From NCBI RefSeq assembly GCF_022201045.2, contig NC_068560.1, forward strand, positions 29,839,501 to 29,903,500: 64,000 nt of DNA, written 5' to 3'. Every line of letters begins with the position of its first letter. Position 1 is the stretch's first letter. The notes under the pieces were generated by a model, which saw only the letters and a program-made list of their open reading frames with translations, did no database searches and was not told the DNA's origin. This stretch comes from Citrus sinensis. Taxonomy: Eukaryota; Streptophyta; Magnoliopsida; Sapindales; Rutaceae. A program made the position numbers and the translations under genes. This document shows positions 36,070 to 48,197 of the stretch, piece after piece.

Positions 36070-38465
36070 GCAAATGAAAGATCAAGAAAACCCCTGAATT
36101 TGGAATCAATATCTGAAGAAATTAAAAGATCCATGTTATTGATTATCTCGAAGTATCTATGAAAATTTTATTAAGAAAACTTAGAATGAAAGAAGTACTG
36201 ACTACATTATTATTCCAAGAGCAATATTGCCCAATCGTTCAAACAATAATATTAATCACTTAATGGTATCCTAAAAATTTGCTTCAGCACCTTAACCAAG
36301 TTCCAGTCTTTACGAGACATATCAGCCTGGAAAATTTGAAGCAACCGTAAACATTTATTAAATTTAAAAACTAAGCTTTCAATTACTTTATTTATTATTT
36401 TACTTTAAAATATTTATTTTCTTTAATTTATCTATGATTATAACAACTTATTTTATTATTAAATTATTTTTAATTACAATAATTTAAAAAATAAATAAAG
36501 TCTAAGCCCAACCCAAACCTGCAATCAGCCCTAGCCACCACACGCCCCCATGATTTAATTAAGGTGGGCTTAGATCTGAGGTTGAAAAAACCCGGCGAAG
36601 TCCGCTTTATGCTACCACTATACAAAACATTTTTTGCATCTCCTCAGAAGTCAGAATTGCTTCCTTCTATCTGGAAGACGACAAAAGCACCCAGTTATAT
36701 CAATTCCATCAAGCTTAAAAGCAAAACACAGCACTCATTCGTACTTTATCCTACCAGAAGCATGCTAGAATATACCACAAAAGTGAGATCATCGCGTTCC
36801 TTGATGGATACTTCCTGGCCTTTCTTGGCAGCATCAACAGGTTTATCGTTGTTCTTTATTGATGCAACTCTGCCAACATCAATAAGCTCATTCTCTCGAG
36901 TAAAACAAATTGGAGTTCCAACCTGTACAGAAATTGGATAAAAGACATCATGAGAGATGATGAGCTGGCCACAAAAGAGCAAGTAACCCAAAACGGAGAT
37001 ACGATAATTATACCTTTACCATGCCTTCAAGAACAACAATCCCCAGTATAACTCGATCTTTTCTCCCAAAAATGAGTGAAATCTTGAGAACACATGGGGA
37101 GACTGCATCCGCAGCAACTTCCCTCTTCTTCATCTCCATGATATTTTTAGTATAAGCTTCAAGTTGATTATATAAGTGATAAATTGTATCAGCATTGAAA
37201 ATCTTCACACCCAGTTTATTTGCAAGTTCCTGAGCCTCCGGTGTCACTTTGACATCAAATGCCAAGATAGCCGCATACTCCTTTTTCTTGTCAGGCATTG
37301 TGCTGGCCTTTACCACATCCTTCTTATGCACAGGACCTGTGCTTATATCCCTAACAGGAATGCTCATTTTTTAGGACACGAAAAATGCCAGCAGTGCTTC
37401 CAATGAGCCCCAAGTAGATGCTTGCATACAAACTCCCTCACAAGTTTTGTCAACCTTGCTCCTGACTGATTTCATACCTTCCGAAGCAGCTTCTGTGACA
37501 GATTTCATCTCTTCCATAGCTGCTTTCTTGACGTCTTCCAAGTCATCATTGGGACCAACCACATACAGACTCGTGCCTGCAATAGCATCCTGGAGGCCCT
37601 GCATTATGATATAAAATCTGTATGAAACAGATAATTCTTTTGACGCTTTGAAAGCAGAATAATTTGCCACTTCATGGAGTTGCAAAACTAAAATTGACGT
37701 TAACAGCTCTGCTCTGTACGTTAACAATTACCCGAGCGGTGATCTTAATACCCTGTGCAGCCTTGATTTCTTCATGATGCTGATAAGCACCCTGAAATTA
37801 AACAGGCATTGAATCATCGTGATGGTCAAAAGAGTAAAAGATATACTACTTTTGACATAGCCTATTAGCCTTAACAAATTTAGGAAAAACTGGATGCAAA
37901 AACATTGAAATATAGGATGCAATCCGAAAAGGTGAAGTCAATTCTGAAAGAAATCAAAATTACCTTAACTCGGAGTTCCTTCATTGGATGGGGAGTCAAT
38001 AAGGCTTGAATTTTGGCAACAATAGGTTCCTACAACGAAAATTTTTATTCGTGAGATATAGAAACAGCATTCCATTAGAAATATGCACAAGAGGGATTTT
38101 CGTATGCTTGCCTGTAAACCACAGACCACAATTTTATCTCCTTCGTGAATACCTTTACCTCCAAAATTGTACACCTGATTATGCAGAACCAAAAGAAAAT
38201 AAGAATTCTCATTTCCATATGACAGTAAAGCACTTACATTAGGTGAGAAAAAGGAAAAGACAAACCTGGACTTCATTTCTGAAGGCAAGTTTCTTGACCA
38301 TTGTTTTCTGAGTCCAATGAACCAGTACTAATAACAAACCAGGAATGCCTTCTCCAATGTATCATGGCAAACAAACAAACAATGTAATCAGGATAGTCAC
38401 CAAAGTTAATTTAAGATATTTGCAGGTGAAATACATGCAAGAAGTCATAATAGAGCTAGACATAC
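36070..38465 (-). pseudogene. truncated duplicate of the eIF5B-like gene (C-terminal half)
   Basis: The sequence is collinear with 43930-46275 and very similar to it, including introns and flanking non-coding DNA. It is therefore a DNA-level direct duplication about 7.9 kb away, not a retrocopy. It covers the exons after the GTPase domain ('[20 protein letters not shown]', '[18 protein letters not shown]', '[20 protein letters not shown]'). Damage relative to the other copy: an in-frame TAA after LAFFVS (about 37373), loss of about 50 bp in the exon near 38145, replacement of the penultimate exon by a mobile-element fragment (36345-36625), and loss of the final stop codon position. No start or G domain is present. 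I consider it dead. Confidence 0.85.
36345..36625. mobile_element. fragment of the hAT-like family seen at 63414-63915
   Basis: A run starting TTTATTTATTATTTTACTTT and ending AAATAAATAAAGTC is shared with the right half of the 63414-63915 element. Here it interrupts the pseudogene where the other copy has an exon. The right part holds AAGGTGGGCTTAG and CCCGGCG, compatible with a decayed end of the same family. Both termini are uncertain. Confidence 0.55.
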
Positions 38466-40710
38466 ACGTCTCTGTATTTCTGATAAATACCTATCTCCAC
38501 AGAAATAGTTAACGGACATGTGATTTGTGAAGAAAAAGATTTGTGAAGTAGTAATTAGCCGGTTTTTGTTTGATTTTTCATTTAGATGCGATTCTTTAAC
38601 CCGAGGGAAACAAATAATGTCCTCGATTCTGCGGCCCCCTGAACAATACGGCGGGGTAAAGGCCCTGAAAAAGCTTGAAAACGAAATCAGATTTTATAGT
38701 GTCCCTAAACCTGAGCCGAAACAAGTGAAAAAGATTATTAATTTAAGATTTTATTATTTTAACAGTAAAAATATTAATCATAGATTCAAATTAATTTAAT
38801 TTTATAAAATTACTAAAATGTAAATCCCTAATTTTGCCGGTTTTTTATTGGAACATGTAAATATAATGTGAATGGCACGCATGAATATCAGTATTTTTTT
38901 TTTGACATATTTCCATCGTTTTTAATTAATTTCTTTTGGCGTGCCGTTTTATCAATTGACAGAAAAACGAAACGACGTCATATTGAATAGTTCTGCATCG
39001 AGAGAAAGCACTGAATCAATATTAAATATCTTAGGGCCTGTTTGATATCCTTTTTCGGCCGTTGTTTTCATTTTCGTTTTCGAAATACAGATATAATAAA
39101 TACGTGTTCGGTGGGCTGAATTCAAAAAATAAATTACAAAACATGAAATTCATATTCACTTTTATAACTAATAAGGTGAAAACATGTTAAACAAGTTCTC
39201 CATAAATTACAAAACTAAACTCAAAAATAAATTAAAAAATAAAACCCAAAAGCTCGTTAACATCTTATCTTCATCCTTATCTCTTCATCAACAGCTCTCT
39301 CTCGCTCCTCATATCTCCCAATCTAGTTACAACGACTCTTCATCCAACAACGCTCCCTCTCTTTCTCCTTATCTTCATCCAACAACACTTTTTCTCCTTA
39401 TCTCTCCCGGTCTACAATCTCTTGGTGTGTCGACTGTTGTACTTTGTCTCCACCGCCGCTGCTACTTCATCTCGGCCATTGCCACTACTTCGTCTCCACC
39501 ACCACCGCTACTCCATCTCGATTGCCTCGACTGTTGCTGCTCTCTCGACTACGTCTCTTGCTGTTATTTATTTTATTTGAGTAATTTAAGTAATTATTTT
39601 TAGAGCATGTAAATATGATATTATTGTCTTACGAGTGTCACTGCAAATGCCAAAGAGGAATTTGTTTGAAAGCAATAAACAATTTAATGGAAAACAGATA
39701 GCCGCTATTCTTTACAGAGTCTCTGAATGAAAAAAGCAAACCGACATCCTTTAACGGTGATCTGACAATTCAAATTGCTACATAATTATTTTGTTTAAAT
39801 TATTTATGGTATGCTTGTGAATGTATTAGTTAAACAATTATTATTAGGCCAGTGCTACGTTACAATTAACGTAACGTACGCCCACACACAACAATAATAG
39901 TGGGTCTCACCAATGGGTACTGTTGTTGTGTGTGGGTGTACGTTACGTTAATTGTAACGTAGGGGGTTCCTTATTATTATCGCCTTAAATGTTTAATAAA
40001 AATTATTTTAAAAAATAATACTATTAAACACATATTCTCTATTTTAATCATTTTTAATTGTGTCAACTGAAAATATATTATTGTTTTCAGTTATAAAATA
40101 CAGGATAAAGAAAAATGATACTAGATGCATACTAAATTTCGAAAAACAAAAACTACAAAACACTATTTTCATTCTTATTTCTGTTTTTAAAAAATACAAA
40201 TTCAGAAACAATACCGAATATACCCTTGAATACTGCATTTTACGAGATGATTTAATGCTCATTTAGATAGTGCTCAAGGCTGCACGTGACGTCTATGTTA
40301 ACAGATGATTACCTCAGTTTGACAAATAAAATCAATAATGTGTGTGATTTTAATTGTAATGATTATTCTATCTTTTTTTTAAATTTAAACGAATACTGGA
40401 AAAGGGCCTAACATTCAACTTGTGATGAGGTCAATGACCATTCAGCTTTTTTATATTTGAGCCCAGAACAAACAAAACAACCATTATTTTGTGTTTATGA
40501 TATTGCGAAAGTTAAGATCAGATCATAAATAACATAATTTGTTTTGGCTGGCAGCAGAACATACAGTAAGTGGAGCTAAAAGAATGACGATTCCGGATGA
40601 TTCTAAATGCGGCGCACACTGTTCATCATTCTTCCTTTTCCTCAAATTAATAAGTTTCAAGTTGGCCACATTCTTGCTACCCTGTCAAGAAAGCAATCGC
40701 CTTTGAGACA
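38466..40710. other. intergenic DNA with a possible large inverted-end element
   Basis: A possible element runs from about 39032 (GGGCCTGTTTGATATCC) to about 40225; its right end read in reverse begins GGGTATATTCGGTATTG, only loosely similar. A CT-rich tract at 39260-39560 gives an accidental open frame. A clear foldback MITE sits inside it at 39849-39967. No gene is supported. Confidence 0.35.
39849..39967. mobile_element. Tourist-like foldback MITE, about 119 bp
   Basis: Two arms of about 38 bp, CTACGTTACAATTAACGTAA and its complement, each continue into CCCACACACAAC or GTTGTGTGTGGG and enclose a loop of about 28 bp. The ends GGCCAGTG and GGGGTTCC are each next to TTA, which fits the 3-bp target duplication of PIF/Harbinger (Tourist) elements. 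The arms remain nearly perfect. Confidence 0.7.
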
Positions 40711-42000
40711 ATGAGAAGCATCTCCGCCAAATTTTACGTCCTCCTAGTCCTAGCTTGTCTCGTTGTCAATACTATGGCGCAAAATACCAACACAGAGGCA
40801 CTAGGATTTGTCATTGGTGGCAAACGTATAAGCTTAACCAAAGGCTGTGCCCTTAAGGATCAAAATATACCCATTACGCTCGAATGTCCGCAGCCGAAAA
40901 CCTCAATATCTTTACCGCCTTTGCCTCTCAAAGATGAAATTTTGCAATTTGCTGAGCAAAGGCTTGCCGTTGTGTATCCTATAATCCAAGAATTCAAGTC
41001 CATAATCACATCCGACCCTCTGGGCATCACCAAAACTTGGGTGGGCTCAGATATATGCAATTACAAAGGATTCTATTGCGAGAGCCCGCCGGACAACGAG
41101 ACTGCCATAGCTGTCGCTTCCATTGACTTCAATGGATTCCAGCTCAGTGCTCCTACTCTTGATGGTTTTCTTGATCAGCTACCAGATATTGCGCTCTTTC
41201 ATGCAAATTCCAACAACTTTGCTGGTACTATCTCATCAAATATAGCCAAGCTTCCATATCTCTACGAGCTTGACATTAGCAATAACAAATTTTCAGGTCC
41301 ATTTCCTGCGGCTGTTCTCGGGATGAATAACTTGGAATTCTTGGACATCCGGTTCAATTACTTCACTGGGTCAGTCCCTCCTCAAATATTCACGCAAAAT
41401 CTCGATTTTCTCTTCATTAACAACAATGGTTTCATGATAAAGCTGCCTGATAATATTGGCAGCACTCATATCCTATTTCTTACTTTGGCCAATAACAAGT
41501 TCATTGGTCCACTTCCAAGGAGCATTTTCAAAGCATTCTCGGAGTTGACTGAGGTGCTGCTGGTGAACAACCAGCTAACAGGTTGCTTACCTTATGAGAT
41601 AGGGTATCTAAAAGAGGCCGTGGTGTTTGATGTTGGCGACAATCAATTAACAGGGCAATTACCGTTCTCATTGGCCTGTCTAGAGAAGGTGGAGCAGCTC
41701 AACTTTGCTAACAACCTTTTGTTTGGTATGGTGCCGGAGGCGGTATGCGGGCTGCCGAATTTGCTGCATTTTTCCTTGTCCGACAATTATTTCACGCATG
41801 CAGGGCCGCTATGTAGATTTTTGATAGAGAAAGGAGTGCTTGATGTTAGAAACAACTGCATTCCTGATCTTCCATTCCAAAGATCAGTAGCTGAATGTGC
41901 AGACTTCTTTGCCCACCCAAGATTCTGTCCTCATATGTGGTCTTACACTTACATTCCTTGTAAGCCTTATTATATTCCGGAAATGGCACCTTCACCTTGA
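40711..42000 (+). CDS. secreted leucine-rich-repeat protein, At4g06744/extensin-LRR-like without extensin tail
   Basis: This single-exon gene encodes 429 residues. A signal peptide (about 1-23, [17 protein letters not shown]) is followed by a leucine-rich region of about 90 residues. Then comes a cysteine-pair cap [20 protein letters not shown], typical of plant LRR N-caps. About ten LRRs follow, such as [50 protein letters not shown] and [18 protein letters not shown] cysteine-rich end ([19 protein letters not shown]) closes the LRR domain. This layout matches the LRR half of leucine-rich-repeat extensins, but the Ser-Pro-rich wall-anchoring tail is absent and the protein stops at EMAPSP. 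It is probably an apoplastic protein; its binding partner is unknown. I see no membrane segment or kinase. Confidence 0.88.
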   Translation: MRSISAKFYVLLVLACLVVNTMAQNTNTEALGFVIGGKRISLTKGCALKDQNIPITLECPQPKTSISLPPLPLKDEILQFAEQRLAVVYPIIQEFKSIITSDPLGITKTWVGSDICNYKGFYCESPPDNETAIAVASIDFNGFQLSAPTLDGFLDQLPDIALFHANSNNFAGTISSNIAKLPYLYELDISNNKFSGPFPAAVLGMNNLEFLDIRFNYFTGSVPPQIFTQNLDFLFINNNGFMIKLPDNIGSTHILFLTLANNKFIGPLPRSIFKAFSELTEVLLVNNQLTGCLPYEIGYLKEAVVFDVGDNQLTGQLPFSLACLEKVEQLNFANNLLFGMVPEAVCGLPNLLHFSLSDNYFTHAGPLCRFLIEKGVLDVRNNCIPDLPFQRSVAECADFFAHPRFCPHMWSYTYIPCKPYYIPEMAPSP

Positions 42001-43929
42001 CCTTGGTTTGAGCTTGTATTTGAAAAATGGTCGGTCATTTTTTCCCTTCATGTTCTGCAACGAAATACCTTGTTGCTGTAATAATCCAATTTCCTGAAAG
42101 TTTGGGTTTTGAGAATTGCGTCTTCTTTTCTTGAAAATTGAAATGCAGTAGCGTGAGACGTTGTTCAGCACGCAAACACGTAGAACGTGCACTTGACTAT
42201 CCAATGATGCCGATTGTTACATACGATGGTGATCACAGTCACGCCTTCGGTATTCATGATGCACCTGCTGCTATGGTCCTCGAGTCATCTTAGTCAACCC
42301 ATCCAATGGCCAGAACCAGCACTTCCGAAAGATGGAAATTGGGTGGGGGCAGACCAGGCATTCAGTACCGCGCTGAGATATTCAACGTAGATGCTGTTGG
42401 GGTATGGCGTGTCTACGAGAATATTGGTAAGCAAGGTTACTTTGGCGTTTTTCTTTTTTTTTTTTAATAATCTACTGAAGGTGGGGGGTTAGGCGAGAGC
42501 CCCTTATCTGTAGATTATTAAAATAAAAATACAATTACATATCGAAGGGCAAATAAGAAGGTGAAGATAATTAATTAATGCAAATATCCAGACTTTTGTT
42601 TAAGGAGATTCAAGAAGAAATAGTAAAACGTGTAGAAAATGTGGATTTTGGTGGGAGTTGGATCTTGCAAGTAGTGGTTCGTTTTTTTTTTTTTTTAATT
42701 TTTAATTTTTATTGTTCTTATACTCGAATGGAATTTTGCTTTTCATATGAATTGTATGTGGTGGTAGTGGGGGTGGATGTTGTAGGATGCTTACTTTATT
42801 TTATCCCAGTTTCCACTCAAATTATGTGCAATTTTAAATGAGAAAATGGGGGTTGCAGTCAATGGGCACAGAAGAATGTTTGCCACTTTAGATGCCTATT
42901 TTAATTATGATAAAAAACAATTAAAAAAAAAAAAAAGTTGAAGAGAAGGACAAGTCTTGGTGGTGGTTTTGTCAAAGTTGCAATTGGCGTATGTTACTTG
43001 GTTGCTTTTAGAATAAAGCGTTAAGCGATATGTTTCTTTTTAAGGCTTTTCCGATAAAGCATTTGTGGGTTGTAACAGTGACCCCCACTAAAAATAGAGA
43101 GAGAGAGAGAGAGAATACATTGCAAAACCAAAGTGGCCAGTTTTCCACTAATTGCTTACTGTTCTCATGCACTTTAGAATTCATTATTGCTTTAATAAGG
43201 ATTAATCGCATTTGCTTGGTTATTGTTTTGCTGGAAGAAAATAGAGTTGATAAAGATGGAAGTTCGGAAGGCACACTTGCTCAACAACATACATGGCTTG
43301 GCACATTTTGTAGCTTGAACCTTTGGCCGTATTTGAGATGTCATATGTTACTGTTCTCTCTTTTTTTCTTTCTTAAATTTATTTTAAATGAATCATTGGC
43401 TGTCCAAGGTACTTGTCGCAATTTAAAACTGCCAATATGTTCGTTTGGCTTCAGGCTGTCAGCTGGTAACTTTTTTGAATTATTACGTGCACAGTTCATT
43501 GCTATATGGAATCTGTTGGAGTCTAAACACATTTATTTGTTAGCAATAGTTTAAAAATCTGTTCACCTATAAATATGAGGGTGGTGTCTGTCTTTAGAAG
43601 AAAAAAATTAGTCTCTAGAGACTTGAATTCACATCCTCAAAATTAGGATTTGATGCATAAAAACAATTCACATGATTCTATCACGATAGAGAAAATGCCT
43701 ACAGTTGAATTTTTCATTTAGATTCATAGTTTTTAAATTATAACGATAGCCTTAAAAATGGGGCTGTTTTTGTGGACACAGGGTGATTTTATTTGTCTAA
43801 GATTTATACAATAATATTGAATGCTCATTTATATCATCTAAGATTTATCTACATTTTATTGGTCCTTTCTTTTCTCTGCTCTTACAACACCCAACCCCCC
43901 CCCCCCCCCCACCCACAAGAAAGCATCAA
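42001..43929. other. intergenic DNA downstream of the LRR gene
   Basis: Contents: a short hairpin (TAATAATCTAC ... GTAGATTATTA, 42466-42520), a GA microsatellite at about 43097-43114, and a run of 16 C at 43895-43910. A G+C-richer patch at 42290-42430 has a short open frame that I do not recognise. No gene is supported. Confidence 0.45.
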
Positions 43930-44128
43930 TTTCTAACAAATGAAAGATCAATAAAATCCCAGAATTTGGAATCAGTATCTGAAGAAATTAAAAGATTCAT
44001 GTTATTGATTATCTCAAAGTATCTATGAAAAATTTATTAACAAAACTTAGGATGAAAGAAGGATCGACTGCATTATTCCAAGACCAGTACTCAACTGCAC
44101 AATCGTTCATAGCACAATATTCATCACT

Positions 44129-47100
44129 TTATGGTATCTTAAAAATTTTCTTCAGCACCTTAACCAAGTTCCAGTCTTTACGAGACATATCATCCTGAAA
44201 ATTTGAAGCAACCGTAAGCAGACCAATATTACTGACATTTACCCTGTTCAAATAAATGAAAAAAAGCAGCAAAGTGCAAATTATTTTACCTTATAATAGG
44301 CTTTAAGTAAATCAATGGACCTCCTGGAAATGTGACTGACAAGTTCATCACCAACTCCAAAGTTCCTAAAAAAATTTTTTTGCATCTCCTCAGAATTGCC
44401 TCCTTCTATCTGCAAGACGATAAACGCATCCAGTTATATCAACTCCATCAAGCTTAAAAGAAAATCACAGCACTCATTCGTACAAGTAACCTTTATCCTA
44501 ACAAAAGCATGCTAGAATATACCACAAAAGTGAGATCATCACGAACCTTGATGGATACTTCCTGGCCTTTCTTGGCAACATCAACAGGTTTATCGTTGTT
44601 CTTTATAGATGCAACTCTGCCAACATCAATAAGCTCATTCTCTCGAGTAAAACAAATTGGAGTTCCAACCTGTACAGAAATTGGATAAAAGACATCATTA
44701 GAGATGATGAGCTTGCCACAAAAGAGCAAGTAACCCAAAACGGAGATACGATAATTATACCTTTACCATGCCTTCAAGAACAACAATCCCCAGTATAACT
44801 GGATCTTTTCTCCTAAAAATGAGTGAAATCTTGAGAACACATGGGAAGACTGCATCCGCAGCAACTTCCCTCTTCTTCATCTCCATAACATTTTTAATAT
44901 AAGCTTCAAATTGATTATATAAGTGATAAATTGTATCAGCATTGAAAATCTTCACACCCAGTTTATTTGCAAGTTCCTGAGCCTCCGGTGTCACTTTAAG
45001 ATCAAATGCCAAGATAGCCGCATACTCCTTTTTCTTGTCAAGCATTATGCTGGCCGTTACTACATCCTTCTTATGCACAGGACCTATGCTTATATCCCTA
45101 ACAGGAATGCTCATTTTTGAGGATATGAAAAATGCCAGCAGTGCTTCCAATGAGCCCCAGGTAGATGCTTGCATACAAACTCCCTCACAAGTTTTGTCAA
45201 CCTTGCTCATGACTGATTTCATACCTTCTGAAGCAGCTTCTGTGACAGATTTCATCTCTTCCATAGCTGCTTTCTTGACGTCTTCCAAGTCATCATTGGG
45301 ACCAACCACATACAGACTAGTGCCTGCAATAGCATCCTGGAGGCCCTGCATTATGATATAAAATCTCTATGAAACAGAAAATTCTTTTGACTCTTTGAAG
45401 CAGAATAATTTGCCACTTCATGGAGTTGCAAAACTAAAATTGATGTTAACAGCTCTGCTCTGTACGTCAACAATTACCTGAGCGGTGATCTTAATACCCT
45501 GTGCAGCCTTGATTTCTTTATGATGCTGATAAACACCCTGAAATTAAACAGGCATTGAATCATCGTGATAATCAAAAGAGTAAAGATATACTACTTTTGA
45601 CATAGCCTATTAGCCTTTGGTAACATGAACAAATTCAAATTTTGGAAAAACTGGATGCAAAAACATAAGGAATATAGGATGCAATCAGAAAAGGTGAAGT
45701 CAATTGTAAAAGAAATCAAAATTACCTTAACACGGAGTTCCTTCATTGGATGTGGAGTCAATAAGGCTTGAATTTTAGTATCAATAGGTTCCTACAATGA
45801 AAATTTTGTTCGTGAGATATAGAAACAGCATTTTATTAGAAATATGCAAAAGAGGGATTTTCAGATGCTTGCCTGTAAACCACAGACCACAATTTTATCT
45901 CCTTCGTGAAGCACCCCATTAATTAACACAACATCAATTGTTGTCCCGTAGCCTTCACATACCTTTACCTCCAATATTGTACACTGATTATGCAGATCCA
46001 ACAGAAAATAAGAATTCTCATATTCACATGACAGTAAAGCACTTACATTAGGTGAGTAAAAAGAAAAAACAGACCTGGACTTCATTTCTGAAGGCAAGTT
46101 TCTTGACCATCGTTTTCTGAGTCCAATTAACCAGTACTAATAACAAATCAGGAATGCCTTCTCCACTGTATCATGGCAAACAAACAATACAATCAGGATA
46201 GTCGCAAAAGTTAATTTAAGATGATTAATATTTTGCAGTTGAAAAACATGCAAAAAGTCATAATAGTGCTAGACATCAAATTTTAGCACATGCCTAATAG
46301 CACTAGTAGGTACAATACTGAAAGTCTTTCCCATTTCTTTGTTTTTGTAGTATAATTCAGTATTCAGCCCTTGCTCCTTAAACTGAGTGATTATCTGACA
46401 AACCAAAGAAGAGAAAAGGTAAGAATATGAAAGCAAAACAGGCAAACCAATCAAAAAAATAGTTAAAGAAATGGCTGATTGTATTAGACATTTCTTAGCC
46501 TCATTTTAAATTCATCTTCTACATCTTTAGATTGTTGTTCCAATGCTTTCTTAATAGGTGCATTCTTGCAACTTTTCCACCCATAGAGTTTGTCCGCCTA
46601 AGAAATTAAACGGATAAGGAAAAGGAGAAAAAAAATAATAACCATCAACTGAAAAAAGAACAGCTACTGCAGCGCAGTGATGAGACAACACATTGAACTT
46701 ACCTTGCTCAATGCAATGATGAAATCCACACTCCTCTCTTTCAAAAGATCAAGTGATTCTATAGTCTGTGGCTTTATTCCATCCATAATGTCAACAACTA
46801 AAATTGCAATATCGCAGAGACCTGGACCCCATGATCTTAGATTAGTAAAAGACTCATGGCCAGGTGTATCAACGACCAATAAACCTGGAACCTTCAGCTT
46901 TGCATCAGCGTTTAATTTCTCAGTTCTTTTCTGTATGTTCTCGACCGGGAAATATGTCGCACCAATTTGTTGTGTAATACCTCCAGCCTCACCTTCCTGA
47001 ACATTAGTACCCCGGATACAATCCAGTAGCCTTGTTTTACCAGCATCAACATGGCCCAAAATGCAGCAAATTGGTGAACGAAGATTTTCTTCTGCCTGTT

Positions 47101-48197
47101 TAAAGGTAGCATCTGCACTAGGTGTTTTATTTTTAGCAGTAGCATCTTTCTTCCTTGTCTTGTCTGCAACCTCAGGTTGGCTGTTCTTTGTCTCAGTATC
47201 CTGAGAATTCTCTGGCTGCAGAGGAATGGCTTTCTTGATAGCAAACTTTGGATTGGCAACTGCAGGACCTGTAAAATAAAATAAAAAATATATAAGCACC
47301 GAAATGAAAAAGGAAAAGGATGCAAGGGGAAAAGCATCAATAGCTACTCAAAAGGAAAACACAAAGCAATAAGTCTCACCTGCATCATTTGGAGACAGTA
47401 CACTACTCTTTATCTTTTTCTTCACCTGTACAGAATCAACCTCTTCATCATCAAATGTATCGTTGAAAGTAAAAGTAAAATCATCCATGGTCTTTGCATC
47501 CCATTCCTCATTGGTATCTTCTTCTTCTTCTTCCGGTCCAATTTCCTTGGAGGCATCAGCAATTTCCAGATTATTTTCCACAGTAAAAAATTTCGTCCAA
47601 CTGTCACTGTTTCAACAGAATCAACTTTGGCGACATTTTTTGCTGCTCTAGGTGCTTTTTATTTGCTTTTACACTCTCCTCCACCTCGGCATATTGCTTT
47701 ACTGCATTGGCCTGAAGCTGGTTCCTCCTAGACTCCAATTGTCGTTGTTGTTCCCTCTGCTTTGCTTTCTGTTTCTTCTCCTTTTCCTTTTCCTTCTTCC
47801 TAAGCTTAGCCTCTTCAGCTTGCCTATCAAGTTCTTCTTGCCTCTTTTGTTCTCCTTTTTCCCTTAGTCTCTTCTGAATGGCATGGTTCCGTCTATCAAT
47901 TTCCGCTCTAATAAACTCTAACCTCTTATTAGGTGCTTTAATCTTTTGGGGTTCTTCTGCTTCAGTTTCCATCTCTTGTTTTTCTGCTGCAGCAGCTGCC
48001 TTCTTCTCCTTTTGTTTTTCTTTCCTTTTCCTGTTCCTATTTGTTCTAGCAGACTCCTCTTTCGGCCTAGGCTGAGGCCGAACCTCAACCTTCTCCTCTA
48101 GTGGAGGAGTGGCAGAAACTTCCATCTTTGAAAACTCAGCGAGAATCTTGTCAATGTCGTCTTCTTCTTCAAAAAAAGTCCGCTTCTTTTGACCCAT
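44129..48197 (-). CDS. eIF5B-like translation initiation GTPase, N-terminally shortened, possibly broken
   Basis: From 47268 to 44129, eleven exons stay in phase with no stop, about 665 codons: 47268-46703, 46597-46490, 46394-46294, 46165-46075, 45983-45873, 45791-45726, 45537-45478, 45345-44761, 44669-44547, 44409-44290 and 44194-44129. They hold the G domain ([26 protein letters not shown]) and eIF5B domains II-IV up to [17 protein letters not shown]. eIF5B promotes 60S joining. The G4 motif, normally NKVD, reads SKAD. Two introns use GC donors (46293 and 45872). The upstream part (48197-47380) is a lysine/glutamate-rich coiled stretch starting [19 protein letters not shown], which aligns inside the usual long N-terminus. 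Its frame shifts twice, in an A-run near 47660 and a T-run near 47590. Either this is a young pseudogene or homopolymer base calls are wrong. Confidence 0.65.

Noticed and set aside
39184-39603. 139-codon open frame rich in Ser, Leu and Pro
   Set aside because: It is a CT-rich low-complexity tract, probably inside a decayed element. No domain, start context or splice structure supports a gene.
42298-42470. Short frame MARTSTSERWKLGGG.. after the LRR gene
   Set aside because: I could not match it to any family and it runs into a poly-T stretch. It may be a gene scrap, but this is not supported.
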